The notes under the pieces: generated by a model
Databases searched by the model: none
What the model was told of the DNA's origin: nothing
What the model saw: the letters and a program-made list of their open reading frames with translations, nothing else
Translations under genes and position numbers: made by a program
Shown here: in pieces, positions 36,680-46,414 of the stretch
Numbering within the stretch: the stretch's first letter is position 1
Layout: every line of letters begins with the position of its first letter
Source of the DNA: Bradyrhizobium tropiciagri
Lineage (GTDB): Bacteria; Pseudomonadota; Alphaproteobacteria; Rhizobiales; Xanthobacteraceae
Length of the DNA stretch: 64,000 nucleotides
Assembly: GCF_018130545.1 (NCBI RefSeq)
Contig: NZ_JAFCKF010000006.1
Span: 310,001-374,000, forward strand
Direction of reading: 5' to 3'

Positions 36680-36740
36680 GAGAACGGCGTCTTAGCACGG
36701 TTCTCAGCGTGGATTGGCGCTTTGTCCACAGCAACGGTGC

Positions 36741-36818
36741 GTAGGGTGAGCTAGCGAAGCGTAACCCACCATGCTTCCGCGGAGGGAACGGCGGGTTACG
36801 CCTTCGGCTAACCCACCG
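36741..36818. repeat. Intergenic inverted repeat, GGTGGGTTA type
   Basis: GTAGGGTGAGCTAGCGAAGCGTAACCCACC and GGCGGGTTACGCC-TTCGGCTAACCCACC pair imperfectly. The GGGTTACGC / GCGTAACCC pairing is a common repeat type in Bradyrhizobium as I recall it. It lies between xth and lolA. Confidence 0.65.
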
Positions 36819-36830
36819 GACGCATCTCGA

Positions 36831-37640
36831 TTAGCCCGGCGAAGACCCCGGATAGGTCGTGAAGTCGATCTTGAACAGGCCCGGATCGGGCTTCTGCGTC
36901 GCGTCGAGATTGTAGACCGCAACCGTCGTGTCGTAGCCCTGCGGGTCGGTGACGGTCCACTGCTTGAGCTTGCCGTCCTTGGCGCCGATCATCAGCAGGA
37001 AGCGGCTGGTGCCGACCAGCGCCTGCTTCTCCTCGATCGTGATGCTGACGAACACGTCGTCGGCAGTGACGCTGATGACGTTGGTGTCCTTCATCAGATC
37101 GATGCGGTCCGACAGCAGATAGCGCAGCGGGGTCTGCGACAGCGGATAGATGTCCTGGGTGGCGAGCCTGCGGTCGCGCACCGCGACCGATGAGCCGTCG
37201 GCGATCACCTCGATGGTGCTTGGATTGTCGTATTCGAAGCGCAGCTTGCCGGGCTTCTGGATGTAGAAATCGCCCTTGGTCTTGGTGCCGTCAGGGCCGA
37301 CCTGGACGAAATTCCCGACCAGCGTCTGCAGCGACGACAGATAGGCCGAGACCTTGGCGGCCTGCGCCTTCTGATTGGCGTCGAAGGTCTGGAAGATGTT
37401 GGCGGGCACGTTGCGACGCGGATCGGGAATCACCGGGTCCGGCGGCGGCTGGGTGGCGCCCGTGGTGGTCGGGCCCTTGTCCGCATTGCTCTGCGCGCCG
37501 GCGTCCTTCTTCGGCGCTGACTTGGGTGCGGGTTTCGGCGACGTCGGCGCATTCTGCGCCGTCGCGGCGCCGGCGATCGCGGCGGTGACGAGAAGAACCA
37601 GCGCAGTGCGCGCGCCGCGGTCAATGAGGTGTTTTGCCAT
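36831..37640 (-). CDS. lolA: Outer membrane lipoprotein carrier LolA
   Basis: LolA ferries lipoproteins through the periplasm to the outer membrane. The 269-residue protein has a signal peptide (ARTALVLLVTAAIAGAATAQ), a long Pro/Lys-rich linker at about 30-85, and the LolA beta-sheet domain with LVGNFVQVGPDGTKTKGDFYIQKPGKLRFEYD (in pieces), SVAVRDRRLATQDIYPLSQTPL, and YDTTVAVYNLD. The linker is longer than in E. coli LolA, as in many rhizobia. It lies about 100 bp downstream of ftsK on the same strand. Confidence 0.93.
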   Translation of the reverse strand: MAKHLIDRGARTALVLLVTAAIAGAATAQNAPTSPKPAPKSAPKKDAGAQSNADKGPTTTGATQPPPDPVIPDPRRNVPANIFQTFDANQKAQAAKVSAYLSSLQTLVGNFVQVGPDGTKTKGDFYIQKPGKLRFEYDNPSTIEVIADGSSVAVRDRRLATQDIYPLSQTPLRYLLSDRIDLMKDTNVISVTADDVFVSITIEEKQALVGTSRFLLMIGAKDGKLKQWTVTDPQGYDTTVAVYNLDATQKPDPGLFKIDFTTYPGSSPG

Positions 37641-37740
37641 CAGATATGTCAGGTCTCTGTTCGACGCGCGTCCCGCTTGGCCGGATTTTATCCCGCCTCT
37701 TCCGAGGGAGATATGGTTTTTCCGTGATGATCATCCCCGA

Positions 37741-40221
37741 TCAGAACTGGCCTTCTTCCTCCCCGACCAGGATTTCGCGTTTTCCGGCGTGATTCGCCGG
37801 TCCCACGATGCCTTCGAGTTCCATCCGCTCCATCAGTGAGGCGGCGCGGTTATAGCCGATCTGCAGCCGGCGCTGGATGTAGGAGGTCGACGCCTTGCGG
37901 TCGCGCTTGACGATCGCAACCGCCTGCGTGAACAGGTCGCCGCCGCCGTCGCCACCCATGCCGGTGGCATCGAACACGGCGCCGTCTTCGTCGGTCGGCT
38001 CTTCCGCGGTGACGGCTTCGAGATATTCCGGCTGTCCCTGCGTCTTCAGGTGACGCACGACCTTCTCGACTTCCTCGTCGGAGGCGAACGGGCCGTGCAC
38101 ACGGCTGATGCGGCCGCCGCCTGCCATGTAGAGCATGTCGCCCTGGCCGAGTAGCTGCTCGGCACCCATCTCGCCGAGAATGGTGCGGCTGTCGATCTTC
38201 GACGTCACCTGGAAGGCGATGCGGGTCGGGAAGTTCGCCTTGATCGTGCCGGTGATGACGTCGACCGACGGACGCTGTGTGGCGAGGATCACATGCAGGC
38301 CGGCGGCGCGCGCCATCTGCGCCAGGCGCTGCACCGCGCCTTCGATGTCCTTGCCGGCAACCATCATCAGGTCGGCCATTTCGTCGACGATGATGACAAT
38401 GTAGGGCAGCGGCTCGAGATCGAGCTTTTCTTCCTCGTAGATCGCCTTGCCGGTTTCCTTGTCGAAGCCGGTATGCACGGTGCGTGTCAGCTCTTCGCCC
38501 TTGCCCTTGGCTTCGACCAGACGCTGGTTGTAGCCGTCGATGTTGCGCACGCCGAGCTTGGCCATTCGCTTGTAGCGCTCTTCCATCTCGCGCACGGCCC
38601 ATTTCAGCGCGACCACCGCTTTCTTCGGGTCGGTGACGACGGGCGTCAAGAGATGCGGGATGCCGTCATAGACCGAGAGTTCGAGCATCTTCGGGTCGAC
38701 CATGATCAGGCGGCACTGATCCGGTCGCAGCCGGTAGACCAGGCTCAGGATCATGGTGTTGATCGCGACCGATTTGCCGGAGCCGGTGGTACCGGCGATC
38801 AGCATATGCGGCGTGCGCGCGAGGTCGATGATGACGGGATCGCCGCCGATGGTCTTGCCGAGACACAGCGGCAGTTTCGCCACCGAGTCGGTGCTCTCTT
38901 TCGCGACCAAGAGTTCGCGCAGGTAAACCTTCTCGCGATGTGCGTTGGGCAGCTCGATGCCGATCGCGTTGCGGCCGGCGACGACGGCGACGCGGGCCGA
39001 CAACGCGCTCATCGAGCGCGCGATGTCGTCGGACAGTCCGATCACGCGCGACGACTTGATGCCGGGCGCGGGCTCCAGTTCGTACAGCGTGACCACCGGG
39101 CCTGGATTGGCCTTGACGATCTCGCCGCGCACGCCGAAGTCCTGCAGCACGCCTTCCAGCGCGCGCGAATTGGTTTCGAGCTCGGCCTTGCTCAGCGGCT
39201 GGCGATCGCTCGCCTTCGGCGCGCTGAGCACCGAGACCGACGGCAACTCGAACTTGTCGGAATTCTTCTTCTTCGGCTTCGGCTCGGCCTTCTTGCGCGG
39301 GGCGCGGGCGGCGGGAGCTTCCTCCTCCTCCTCGTCCTCTTCTTCCTCGTCGTCGAAAGCCTCGGCCTCGTCTTCGTCCTCGTCGTGATCGTCATGCGCG
39401 GGCGCGATCGAGGGTGCCGAACGGCCGCCGCCGATATTGGGCTCCTGGCGCTCGAACGCCGCGCTGCGGCCCTGCGCGCCGCTCGACACCAGCGATTTAT
39501 AGGCGGTGCCGAACAGCCAGCCGAGCCGCGCCTTCGCGCTCATCAGCGCGTGGAACAGCCAGCCCAGCGAGACCGAGCTGCGGTCATTGTCTTCGTCCTC
39601 GACGAACGGCTCGTCGTCGTCGGAGATCGGCGTCAGCTCCTCGTCCTGCTCCTTGGCGCCCCAGCCGCAGGCGAACAGGAAGCAGGCCGCCATCGCGACG
39701 AACAGGATCAGGCCGAGCACGACGCGGTAGATGAAGCCGGGCGGGCCGAACACCACGGCCGGTGCCCGCAGCAGGGCGTCGCCGACCACGCCGCCGAGCC
39801 CGGTCGGCAGCGGCCATGAGGTGTTGTGCGGCCAGCAGCTGGCAAAACCCGCCGCGATCACCGTGCACAGAACCCAGCAGCCGAGCCGCAGCGCCTCGCG
39901 GTCGAATGGCCGATGCGTCAGCATCCGCCAGCCCCACACCGCGACCGGCAGCAGCAGCATGATGGCGCCGAGCCCGAGGATCTGCATCAGGAGATCGGCG
40001 CCGATCGCGCCGGGATAGCCGAGCACGTTGCGGATCGCGCGCGAGGTGGCGTGGCTCAGCGAAGGATCCTGCACCGACCATGTCATCAGCGCAGCCGTGA
40101 TGGCGCCCGACAGTGCGATCAGGCCGAGCCCGGTGAGTTCGCGCAGTCGCCGCGCCAGCGCCTCGCGCAACGAGAGCGGCAGATGGCCGACCAGGGGGAT
40201 GACACGTTCGATCGCTGGCAT
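37741..40221 (-). CDS. ftsK: DNA translocase FtsK
   Basis: FtsK pumps chromosome termini across the septum and activates XerCD. The 826-residue protein has four N-terminal membrane helices (about 30-185), then a linker with a very acidic run of Asp/Glu at 277-301 and a basic [10 protein letters not shown] stretch, the motor with Walker A GTTGSGKS at 477-484 and [12 protein letters not shown], and a C-terminal gamma winged helix ([21 protein letters not shown]) that reads KOPS. I set the start at the ATG at 40221. A longer frame to 40311 overlaps the aminotransferase end. Confidence 0.96.
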   Translation of the reverse strand: MPAIERVIPLVGHLPLSLREALARRLRELTGLGLIALSGAITAALMTWSVQDPSLSHATSRAIRNVLGYPGAIGADLLMQILGLGAIMLLLPVAVWGWRMLTHRPFDREALRLGCWVLCTVIAAGFASCWPHNTSWPLPTGLGGVVGDALLRAPAVVFGPPGFIYRVVLGLILFVAMAACFLFACGWGAKEQDEELTPISDDDEPFVEDEDNDRSSVSLGWLFHALMSAKARLGWLFGTAYKSLVSSGAQGRSAAFERQEPNIGGGRSAPSIAPAHDDHDEDEDEAEAFDDEEEEDEEEEEAPAARAPRKKAEPKPKKKNSDKFELPSVSVLSAPKASDRQPLSKAELETNSRALEGVLQDFGVRGEIVKANPGPVVTLYELEPAPGIKSSRVIGLSDDIARSMSALSARVAVVAGRNAIGIELPNAHREKVYLRELLVAKESTDSVAKLPLCLGKTIGGDPVIIDLARTPHMLIAGTTGSGKSVAINTMILSLVYRLRPDQCRLIMVDPKMLELSVYDGIPHLLTPVVTDPKKAVVALKWAVREMEERYKRMAKLGVRNIDGYNQRLVEAKGKGEELTRTVHTGFDKETGKAIYEEEKLDLEPLPYIVIIVDEMADLMMVAGKDIEGAVQRLAQMARAAGLHVILATQRPSVDVITGTIKANFPTRIAFQVTSKIDSRTILGEMGAEQLLGQGDMLYMAGGGRISRVHGPFASDEEVEKVVRHLKTQGQPEYLEAVTAEEPTDEDGAVFDATGMGGDGGGDLFTQAVAIVKRDRKASTSYIQRRLQIGYNRAASLMERMELEGIVGPANHAGKREILVGEEEGQF

Positions 40222-40243
40222 ACTCAATCTTCGCGCTTGGCGA

Positions 40244-41470
40244 TTAACCCAGGGTTTCGACCAGGCGATGCATCGCCTCGGCCGTTGATTCACTGTCGGA
40301 GACCAGCGCAAGGCGGATATAGCCCGCGCCCGGATTGGAACCGTCGCTCTGCTGGCGCGCCAGGTAGCTGCCCGGAATCACGCGGACGCCGGCGTCGCGA
40401 TACAGCCTGACCGTCGTCTCCTCGTCGCCGCCGCGGTCGGAGACGTCGAGCCAGACGCAGAAGCCGCCGGCGGGGCGCTTGTAGCCGTAGCGATTGCCGA
40501 GGATCTGATCGGCGAAATCGAACTTGATGCGATAGAGCCTGCGGTTCTCCTCGACATGCGCCTCGTCGCCATAGGCGGCGACCGCAACATGTTGCAGCGG
40601 CACCGGCACCTGAGGTGCGGCGACATTGCGCAGCTCGAGGAAGGCGGCGAGAAACCTCCGGTCACCCGCGGCGAAGCCGACGCGCATGCCGGGCAGGTTG
40701 GAGCGCTTCGACAGCGATTGGAACGCGGCCACATTGGTGAAGTCGGGTCCGGCGCATTCGAGCATGCTGCCCGGCGCTTCGCGGGTGTAGATCTCCGAAT
40801 AGCACTCGTCGCTCAGGATCATGAAGCCATGGCGATCGGCGAGCTGCTTCAGCCGCGTGAAATAGGCGCGTGAGGCGACCGATCCCTGCGGATTGGCCGG
40901 CGAAGCGATGAAGAACGCCACGGTGCGGGCCCATGTCGCCTCGTCGATCGAATCGAGATCGGGCAGGAAACCGTTGGCAAGCGTGGTCGGCAGATGGATC
41001 TGCTCACAGCCGGCCGCGCGTGCGCCGGCGCCGTAGGCCGGATAGAACGGGTTCGGCATCAGGACGGCGGGCCGGCCCTTGCGCGGCGAGACGTAGCGTG
41101 CCGCCGTGATCGCGGCAAAGAACAGCCCCTCGCGGCTGCCGTTCAGCACCATCACCTCGCTCTCCGGATCGACCGGGCGCGGCAATTGGAACCGGCTCGA
41201 TAGCCAGGTCGCGGCCGCGCGGCGGAACGGCTCGATGCCCTTGGCCATCGGGTAGCGGCCGAACTCGGCGGTGTGCTTTGCGAGCACCGGCCCGACGAAA
41301 TCGGGCACCGGGTGCTGCGGCTCGCCGACCGACAACGTAATCAAGGGCTTAGCCGGCTGGTACGGGGCCAGCAGCTCGGTGGTACGCACGAACGGGGAAC
41401 GCTCGGCCTGGCCGGCGGATGCGGCATCGGCGGCGCCCTGCGCCAAGCCGGATGAGGCGGTCATTGCCAT
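40244..41470 (-). CDS. Class I/II aminotransferase, probably N-succinyldiaminopimelate type
   Basis: A fold-type I PLP enzyme of about 408 residues. It shows [24 protein letters not shown], the substrate-loop [18 protein letters not shown], the [10 protein letters not shown] segment, DECYSEIY, and the Schiff-base lysine in [15 protein letters not shown]. The C-terminal Arg in AGYIRLALV binds the substrate carboxylate. In rhizobia this type is usually called N-succinyldiaminopimelate aminotransferase (DapC), which I regard as likely but unproven. I chose the ATG at 41470. An upstream TTG at 41533 is possible. It lies just upstream of ftsK. Confidence 0.86.
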   Translation of the reverse strand: MAMTASSGLAQGAADAASAGQAERSPFVRTTELLAPYQPAKPLITLSVGEPQHPVPDFVGPVLAKHTAEFGRYPMAKGIEPFRRAAATWLSSRFQLPRPVDPESEVMVLNGSREGLFFAAITAARYVSPRKGRPAVLMPNPFYPAYGAGARAAGCEQIHLPTTLANGFLPDLDSIDEATWARTVAFFIASPANPQGSVASRAYFTRLKQLADRHGFMILSDECYSEIYTREAPGSMLECAGPDFTNVAAFQSLSKRSNLPGMRVGFAAGDRRFLAAFLELRNVAAPQVPVPLQHVAVAAYGDEAHVEENRRLYRIKFDFADQILGNRYGYKRPAGGFCVWLDVSDRGGDEETTVRLYRDAGVRVIPGSYLARQQSDGSNPGAGYIRLALVSDSESTAEAMHRLVETLG

Positions 41471-41649
41471 GATTGAAATGCCAGCACTTTCACTGCGGTC
41501 GGAGGATAGGGGCGCCGACCGTAAACCGATCAAATCACCATAGATAGGGCGAGGTTAAGACGCGATTAACCATCGGCGGCGCGCACGATCGGCTGGCGCG
41601 TGATATCAGCGTCGACCCCAAAAAATCGAACCGAAAATTGCTCCGGGAC

Positions 41650-42123
41650 ATGATCCACCGCCGCGCCGTCAGGGCGCTCATCATCACGGGCGCCCGCGAA
41701 GTCCTGCTGCTGCGGATCCGTCCGCCGCATGGCGGCGACTGTTTCTGGATCGCGCCCGGCGGCGGCATCGAGGGCGACGAGACGGCCGAAGCGACGTTGC
41801 AGCGGGAGCTCGCCGAGGAACTGGGGCTGGTCGATTTTGCGCCCGGCCCCGCCGTCTGGCGCCGTCACCACACGTTCAACTGGGGCGGCCGGCGGATCTC
41901 CCAGAAGGAAGAGTACCGGATCGTTCATGCCGATCGATTCGTGCCTGTGATGACCGACGAGGCCGAGGCGAAGGTGCTCGATTGCTTCCGCTGGTGGCCG
42001 ATCGTCGATCTCGCGAGCGCGGACGAGCGTCTCACGCCGCTGTCGCTTGCCGATATCCTGGAAAGATATTTGCGCGACGGCGCGCCCGGCGAATTGCCCG
42101 CCGAGGAGATCTTGATCGACTGA
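41650..42123 (+). CDS. Nudix hydrolase
   Basis: A protein of about 157 residues. It has the Nudix box GGGIEGDETAEATLQRELAEELG, matching GX5EX7REUXEEXGU, which binds magnesium for cleavage of nucleoside diphosphates linked to another moiety. The N-terminal RRAVRALIITGAREVLLLR strand is typical. The substrate cannot be predicted. A TTG start at 41638 is possible. The ATG at 41650 is chosen because the fold starts there. It is divergent from the aminotransferase. Confidence 0.92.
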   Translation: MIHRRAVRALIITGAREVLLLRIRPPHGGDCFWIAPGGGIEGDETAEATLQRELAEELGLVDFAPGPAVWRRHHTFNWGGRRISQKEEYRIVHADRFVPVMTDEAEAKVLDCFRWWPIVDLASADERLTPLSLADILERYLRDGAPGELPAEEILID

Positions 42124-42183
42124 GCGGTGTGAGCACCGTAGCCCGGATGGCTCGATCCGGAATACGCGCGCGATGGGCGGCGA

Positions 42184-42588
42184 TTACCGCGCCGGCAGCT
42201 TCTCGAATGACGGCTTGCCGTCGGGCACGTGGTGGAAGGTCTGCTTGTCGCAGGTGTAGATCGTCATCTGCGGGGTGAACACGCTGGGATCGTCGAAGGT
42301 GCCGACCTTCAGGATGGTGGCGGGCAGGCCCGGCACCTTGGTCACCAGATGGGTGCCGCATTCCGGGCAGAATTCCCGCGTCACGGCGCGCTCGAGATCC
42401 TTGCGGGTGAATTGCTTGGGCTGGCTTGCGGTGTATTTGAAGCCGGTGGTCGGCATCGCCATGAACATGTTCGGGCCGCCGCCGGTGATGTACTGGCATT
42501 CGCGGCACAGGCATTGCGCCGCCATCATCGGTTCGCCCTCGGCCTCGTAGCGCACGTTGCCGCAATAGCACCTGCCTTGCACCTTCAT
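42184..42588 (-). CDS. GFA family (DUF636) zinc protein
   Basis: A 134-residue protein of the glutathione-dependent formaldehyde-activating enzyme-like family. Zinc ligands are visible as CYCGNV at the N-terminus, CLCRECQYITGG in the middle and FCPECGTHL toward the end. Most stand-alone members have unknown function, and the formaldehyde role holds only for a few. It is 3' to the convergent Nudix gene and sits alone. Confidence 0.9.
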   Translation of the reverse strand: MKVQGRCYCGNVRYEAEGEPMMAAQCLCRECQYITGGGPNMFMAMPTTGFKYTASQPKQFTRKDLERAVTREFCPECGTHLVTKVPGLPATILKVGTFDDPSVFTPQMTIYTCDKQTFHHVPDGKPSFEKLPAR

Positions 42589-42688
42589 GACGTCCTCCCG
42601 TTTTTGTTATCGGTTTCGTTGTTTGTAGCCTGTCATTCCACAATGGCAGGCCATTCCGACATTATTTTCTCAAGCGAGAGAAAAAGAA

Positions 42689-42716
42689 AGGGGCTCCAAC
42701 TTGCGCTGGAGCCCCT
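42689..42716 (-). terminator. Intrinsic terminator after amtB (first copy)
   Basis: On the minus strand, a GGGGCTCCA/TGGAGCCCC 9-bp stem, extended by an A-T pair (AGGGGCTCCA..TGGAGCCCCT), with an 8-base loop. On that strand the stem is followed by a T-rich run (TTTCTTTTTCTC). It matches the end of the glnK-amtB transcript. Confidence 0.85.
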
Positions 42717-42798
42717 CAACGGTCCGGACATTGCCGGGTATGTGCCCGGACCGTAGTTCTGGACCCGACCCCGGAGGGAGCCAGAGTCCCGGGAGAAC

Positions 42799-44247
42799 TT
42801 ACATGTTGTAGGCGCGCTCCGTGTGCTCGGTGATGTCGAGGCCTTCACGCTCGCTCTCGACGTTGGCACGCAGGCCGACGATCACGTCGACGATCTTGTA
42901 GAGGATCGCCGAACCGATGCCCGACCACACCAGCGTGGTGCAGACGCCCCAGCACTGCGAAATCATCTGCGCCGCGAAGTCGTAATCGGCAACCTTCGGC
43001 GGGATCGCGGTGTAGTCGATGATGCCAGCGCCACCGAGCGCCGGGTTGACCAGGATGCCGGTGCCGAGCGCGCCGACGATGCCGCCGACGCAGTGGACGC
43101 CGAACACGTCGAGCGAGTCGTCATAGCCGAGCGCGTTCTTCACGACGGTGCAGAAGAACAGGCAGACCACGCCGACCACGAGGCCGAGCACGATGGCGCC
43201 CATCGGACCGGCATAGCCGGCCGCCGGCGTCACCGCGACGAGGCCCGCGACCGCGCCCGAGAGCGCGCCGAGCAGCGAGGGATGGCCCTTGATGATCCAT
43301 TCCGCGAACATCCAGGCCAGCGCCGCCGCGGCCGTCGCCACGAAGGAGTTGGTCATGGCGAGCGCAGCGCCGCCATTGGCTTCGAGGTTCGAACCAGCGT
43401 TGAAGCCGAACCAGCCGACCCAGAGCAGCGAGGCGCCGATCATGGTCATGGTCAGCGAGTGCGGAGCCATCAGCTCCTTGCCGTAGCCGGTGCGCTTGCC
43501 GATCAGCAGCGCGCCGACGAGGCCGGCGATGCCCGCGTTGATGTGCACGACGGTGCCGCCGGCGAAGTCGATCGCACCCTTCTTGAAGATCCAGCCGGCA
43601 TCGGCGTTGATCTCGTCGAGCTTGGCCTGCGCCGCGGTCTTCGCCGCACCGTCAGCCGCAGCGGCGAGCGCCTTGGCGGCATCCTGGATCGCGTCCGGGC
43701 CCGGCCAGTACCAGACCATGTGCGCGATCGGGAAGTAGATCAGCGTCACCCAGAGCGGGACGAACAGCGCGACCGCCGCGAACTTCATGCGTTCGGCGAA
43801 GGCGCCGACGATGAGGGCGGGCGTGATCGCCGCGAAGGTCATCTGGAAGCACATATAGACGAGCTCCGAGATGTTGGCGTCGACCGAGAAGGTCGCTGCC
43901 TTCGAGTCGGGGGTGACACCCATCAGGAAGGCCTTGGAGAAGCCACCGATGAAGTCGGAGCCGCCGGTGAAGGCAAGGCTGTAGCCGTAGAGAGCCCAGA
44001 GCACGGTGACGAGGCAGACCGTGTAGAACACCTGCGCCAGCACCGAGAGCATGTTCTTGGAGCGGACCAGGCCGCCATAGAACAGTGCGAGGCCCGGGAT
44101 GGTCATCAACAGCACCAGCACCGTCGAGGTCAGCATCCAGGCGTTGTCGCCCTTGTTGACGGTTGGCTCGGCGTAGGCGGCGGTCGCGGCGAAGAGGCCG
44201 ACTGCAAGGGCCGCCAGTCCCGCGCCATAGGGACGCTTGAACGTCAT
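42799..44247 (-). CDS. amtB: Ammonium transporter AmtB (first copy)
   Basis: AmtB conducts ammonium across the inner membrane and is blocked by GlnK. The 482-residue protein has a cleavable-looking signal peptide (LAALAVGLFAATAAYA), the family motif GLALFYGGLVRSKN, and about eleven helices. The pore His pair lies in GGTVVHINAGIAGLVGAL and GVHCVGGIVGALGTG. The extramembrane insert after AHMVWYWPGPDAIQ (about 60 residues, Ala/Lys-rich) is longer than in E. coli. It lies 39 bp after glnK. Confidence 0.96.
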   Translation of the reverse strand: MTFKRPYGAGLAALAVGLFAATAAYAEPTVNKGDNAWMLTSTVLVLLMTIPGLALFYGGLVRSKNMLSVLAQVFYTVCLVTVLWALYGYSLAFTGGSDFIGGFSKAFLMGVTPDSKAATFSVDANISELVYMCFQMTFAAITPALIVGAFAERMKFAAVALFVPLWVTLIYFPIAHMVWYWPGPDAIQDAAKALAAAADGAAKTAAQAKLDEINADAGWIFKKGAIDFAGGTVVHINAGIAGLVGALLIGKRTGYGKELMAPHSLTMTMIGASLLWVGWFGFNAGSNLEANGGAALAMTNSFVATAAAALAWMFAEWIIKGHPSLLGALSGAVAGLVAVTPAAGYAGPMGAIVLGLVVGVVCLFFCTVVKNALGYDDSLDVFGVHCVGGIVGALGTGILVNPALGGAGIIDYTAIPPKVADYDFAAQMISQCWGVCTTLVWSGIGSAILYKIVDVIVGLRANVESEREGLDITEHTERAYNM

Positions 44248-44286
44248 GTTATTTCACTCCTGAGGTCTTATGGTTTGAGCGCGAAA

Positions 44287-44941
<655 letters not shown>

Positions 44942-45547
44942 TTAGGCGGCGGCGTCGCGTCCCGCAAACACCTTGTCGATTAGTCCCCATTCGAGCGCCT
45001 GCTGCGCCGACATGAAGTGATCGCGGTCCAGCGTCCGCTCCACGTCCGCCTCGGTGCGCCTGCAATGCTGCGCATAGAGCCGGGTGATGCGCCGCTTGGT
45101 CTCCTGCATCTCGGTGGCGTGGATCAGGATGTCGGACGCCTGGCCCTGGAAGCCGCCGAGCGGCTGATGCACGTGGAGGCTGGCATTGGGCAGCGCGGCG
45201 CGGTGACCGGGCTCGCCGGCCATCAACAGGAACGATCCCATCGAGCGCGCGGTGCCCATGCAGAGCGTATGCACCGGTGCCTTGATGAACTGCATGGTGT
45301 CGTACATCGCCAGCCCGCTGGTAATCACGCCGCCATAGGAGTTGATGTAGAGGTTGATCGGCTTGTGCGGATTCTCGGCCTCGAGGAACAGCAGCTGGGC
45401 GCAGACCAGTCCGGACATCGCATCATTGACCTCGCCGTTCAGGAAGATGATGCGCTCACGCAGCAGCCTCGAATAGATGTCGAAGGAGCGTTCGCCGCGG
45501 GTCGACTGTTCGACGACCATGGGGACGAGTTGCATCATGTCGCGCAT
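44942..45547 (-). CDS. ATP-dependent Clp protease proteolytic subunit, ClpP paralogue
   Basis: A 201-residue serine protease. The Ser-His-Asp triad is visible: Ser in [14 protein letters not shown], His in [14 protein letters not shown] and Asp in [14 protein letters not shown]. The catalytic-Ser motif reads GTARSMG instead of the usual GQAASMG of housekeeping ClpP. There is no clpX or clpA beside it. Rhizobia often have several ClpP genes, so this one is probably a secondary copy. Starts upstream are ambiguous. The ATG at 45547 is preceded by GGAGG. Confidence 0.9.
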   Translation of the reverse strand: MRDMMQLVPMVVEQSTRGERSFDIYSRLLRERIIFLNGEVNDAMSGLVCAQLLFLEAENPHKPINLYINSYGGVITSGLAMYDTMQFIKAPVHTLCMGTARSMGSFLLMAGEPGHRAALPNASLHVHQPLGGFQGQASDILIHATEMQETKRRITRLYAQHCRRTEADVERTLDRDHFMSAQQALEWGLIDKVFAGRDAAA

Positions 45548-45601
45548 CGGCGACCTCCATGTCTGCAGGTGATGACGTTCAGCGGGTGATGACGCCTGGG
45601 A

Positions 45602-45958
45602 TCAGGCCGCGCGCATCAGGGGGCGGTCGTTGCTGTTGGCCGCGCGCGGCTGGTTTTCCCCGATGTCGCAGGCTTCCTGGATGATGCGAAACGTTGTGCC
45701 GCCCGCTTCGTTCGGCTCGATCCGGAAGGTGACATGGCTTTCGCGAAACGGCGGCTCCGACTCGCGCAGCCGGTAACGCACCTCTTCGCCTGTGATTGTC
45801 GATTCAGGCTCGGCGCCGGCGAGATCGGAATCCGGCAGCCAGCGTTCGCGCAGCGCCGGAATGGTGACGGCGCGCCAGACTTTCTCGGGCGGCGCATCGA
45901 GCTCATATTCCATCACCAGAGCTGCGTCGGCGTGATCAGGCTTTGCTGCGTCGCTCAT
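45602..45958 (-). CDS. SRPBCC (AHSA1-like) domain protein
   Basis: A 118-residue START-like domain protein. It has EYELDAPPEKVWRAVTIPALRERWLPD, a pattern of the AHSA1 (activator of Hsp90)/SRPBCC class that binds hydrophobic ligands, and a short C-terminal extension ending NDRPLMRAA. Its start overlaps the ArsR gene stop as ATGA (45955-45958), so the two are cotranscribed. ArsR-SRPBCC pairs are common and often regulate unknown responses. Confidence 0.86.
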   Translation of the reverse strand: MSDAAKPDHADAALVMEYELDAPPEKVWRAVTIPALRERWLPDSDLAGAEPESTITGEEVRYRLRESEPPFRESHVTFRIEPNEAGGTTFRIIQEACDIGENQPRAANSNDRPLMRAA

Positions 45959-46269
45959 TGATCCATGTCCTTCAGCAGGTCGGCGAGGGCTTCAATGCGC
46001 TTCGGCCAATAGGCGCGGTAGCGGGCGAGCCAGGTCCCGATGCTGGCGATGCCGTCCGGGTCGACTTCGTAGTTCACGAACCGGCCCTGCCGCTGCTCGC
46101 GCACCAGCCCGGCCGCGCGCAGCACGGCCAGATGCTGCGACATCGCCGGCTGGCTGATCTCCAATCCGTCGCGCAAGGCGCTGGCGTTCAGGCTGCCGCC
46201 GGCGAGCTTCTCAAAGACCTTGCGGCGGGTCGGATCGGCCAGCGCCTTGAAGATGTCAGCTTCGATCAT
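45955..46269 (-). CDS. ArsR/SmtB family transcriptional regulator
   Basis: A 104-residue winged-helix regulator: FKALADPTRRKVFEKL helix, then the recognition region ISQPAMSQHLAVLRAAGLV, and the wing REQRQGRFVNYEVDP. It lacks the metal-binding CxC motif, so metal sensing is not supported. It is the first gene of the ArsR-SRPBCC pair and probably autoregulates. Confidence 0.9.
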   Translation of the reverse strand: MIEADIFKALADPTRRKVFEKLAGGSLNASALRDGLEISQPAMSQHLAVLRAAGLVREQRQGRFVNYEVDPDGIASIGTWLARYRAYWPKRIEALADLLKDMDQ

Positions 46270-46414
46270 GCCGACACATAAGCATACACTTATGTGTCGC
46301 GCAAGCCTGAACTATCCGCGTGCCGTGCAGCGCGGCACCGCGGCATGCGGGTACTTTGCATGGGGTTGTTTTGCGAGTTCGGCCCCGCGGCGCCCCATGA
46401 GTCGAGCCCGACTG

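Noticed and set aside
36722-36730. TTGTCCACA, an 8 of 9 match to the DnaA box
   Set aside because: It is a single box between xth and lolA with no AT-rich stretch or GANTC cluster, so it does not support an origin there.
38293-39819. 508-codon open frame antisense to ftsK
   Set aside because: FtsK on the other strand is certain and this protein has no family.
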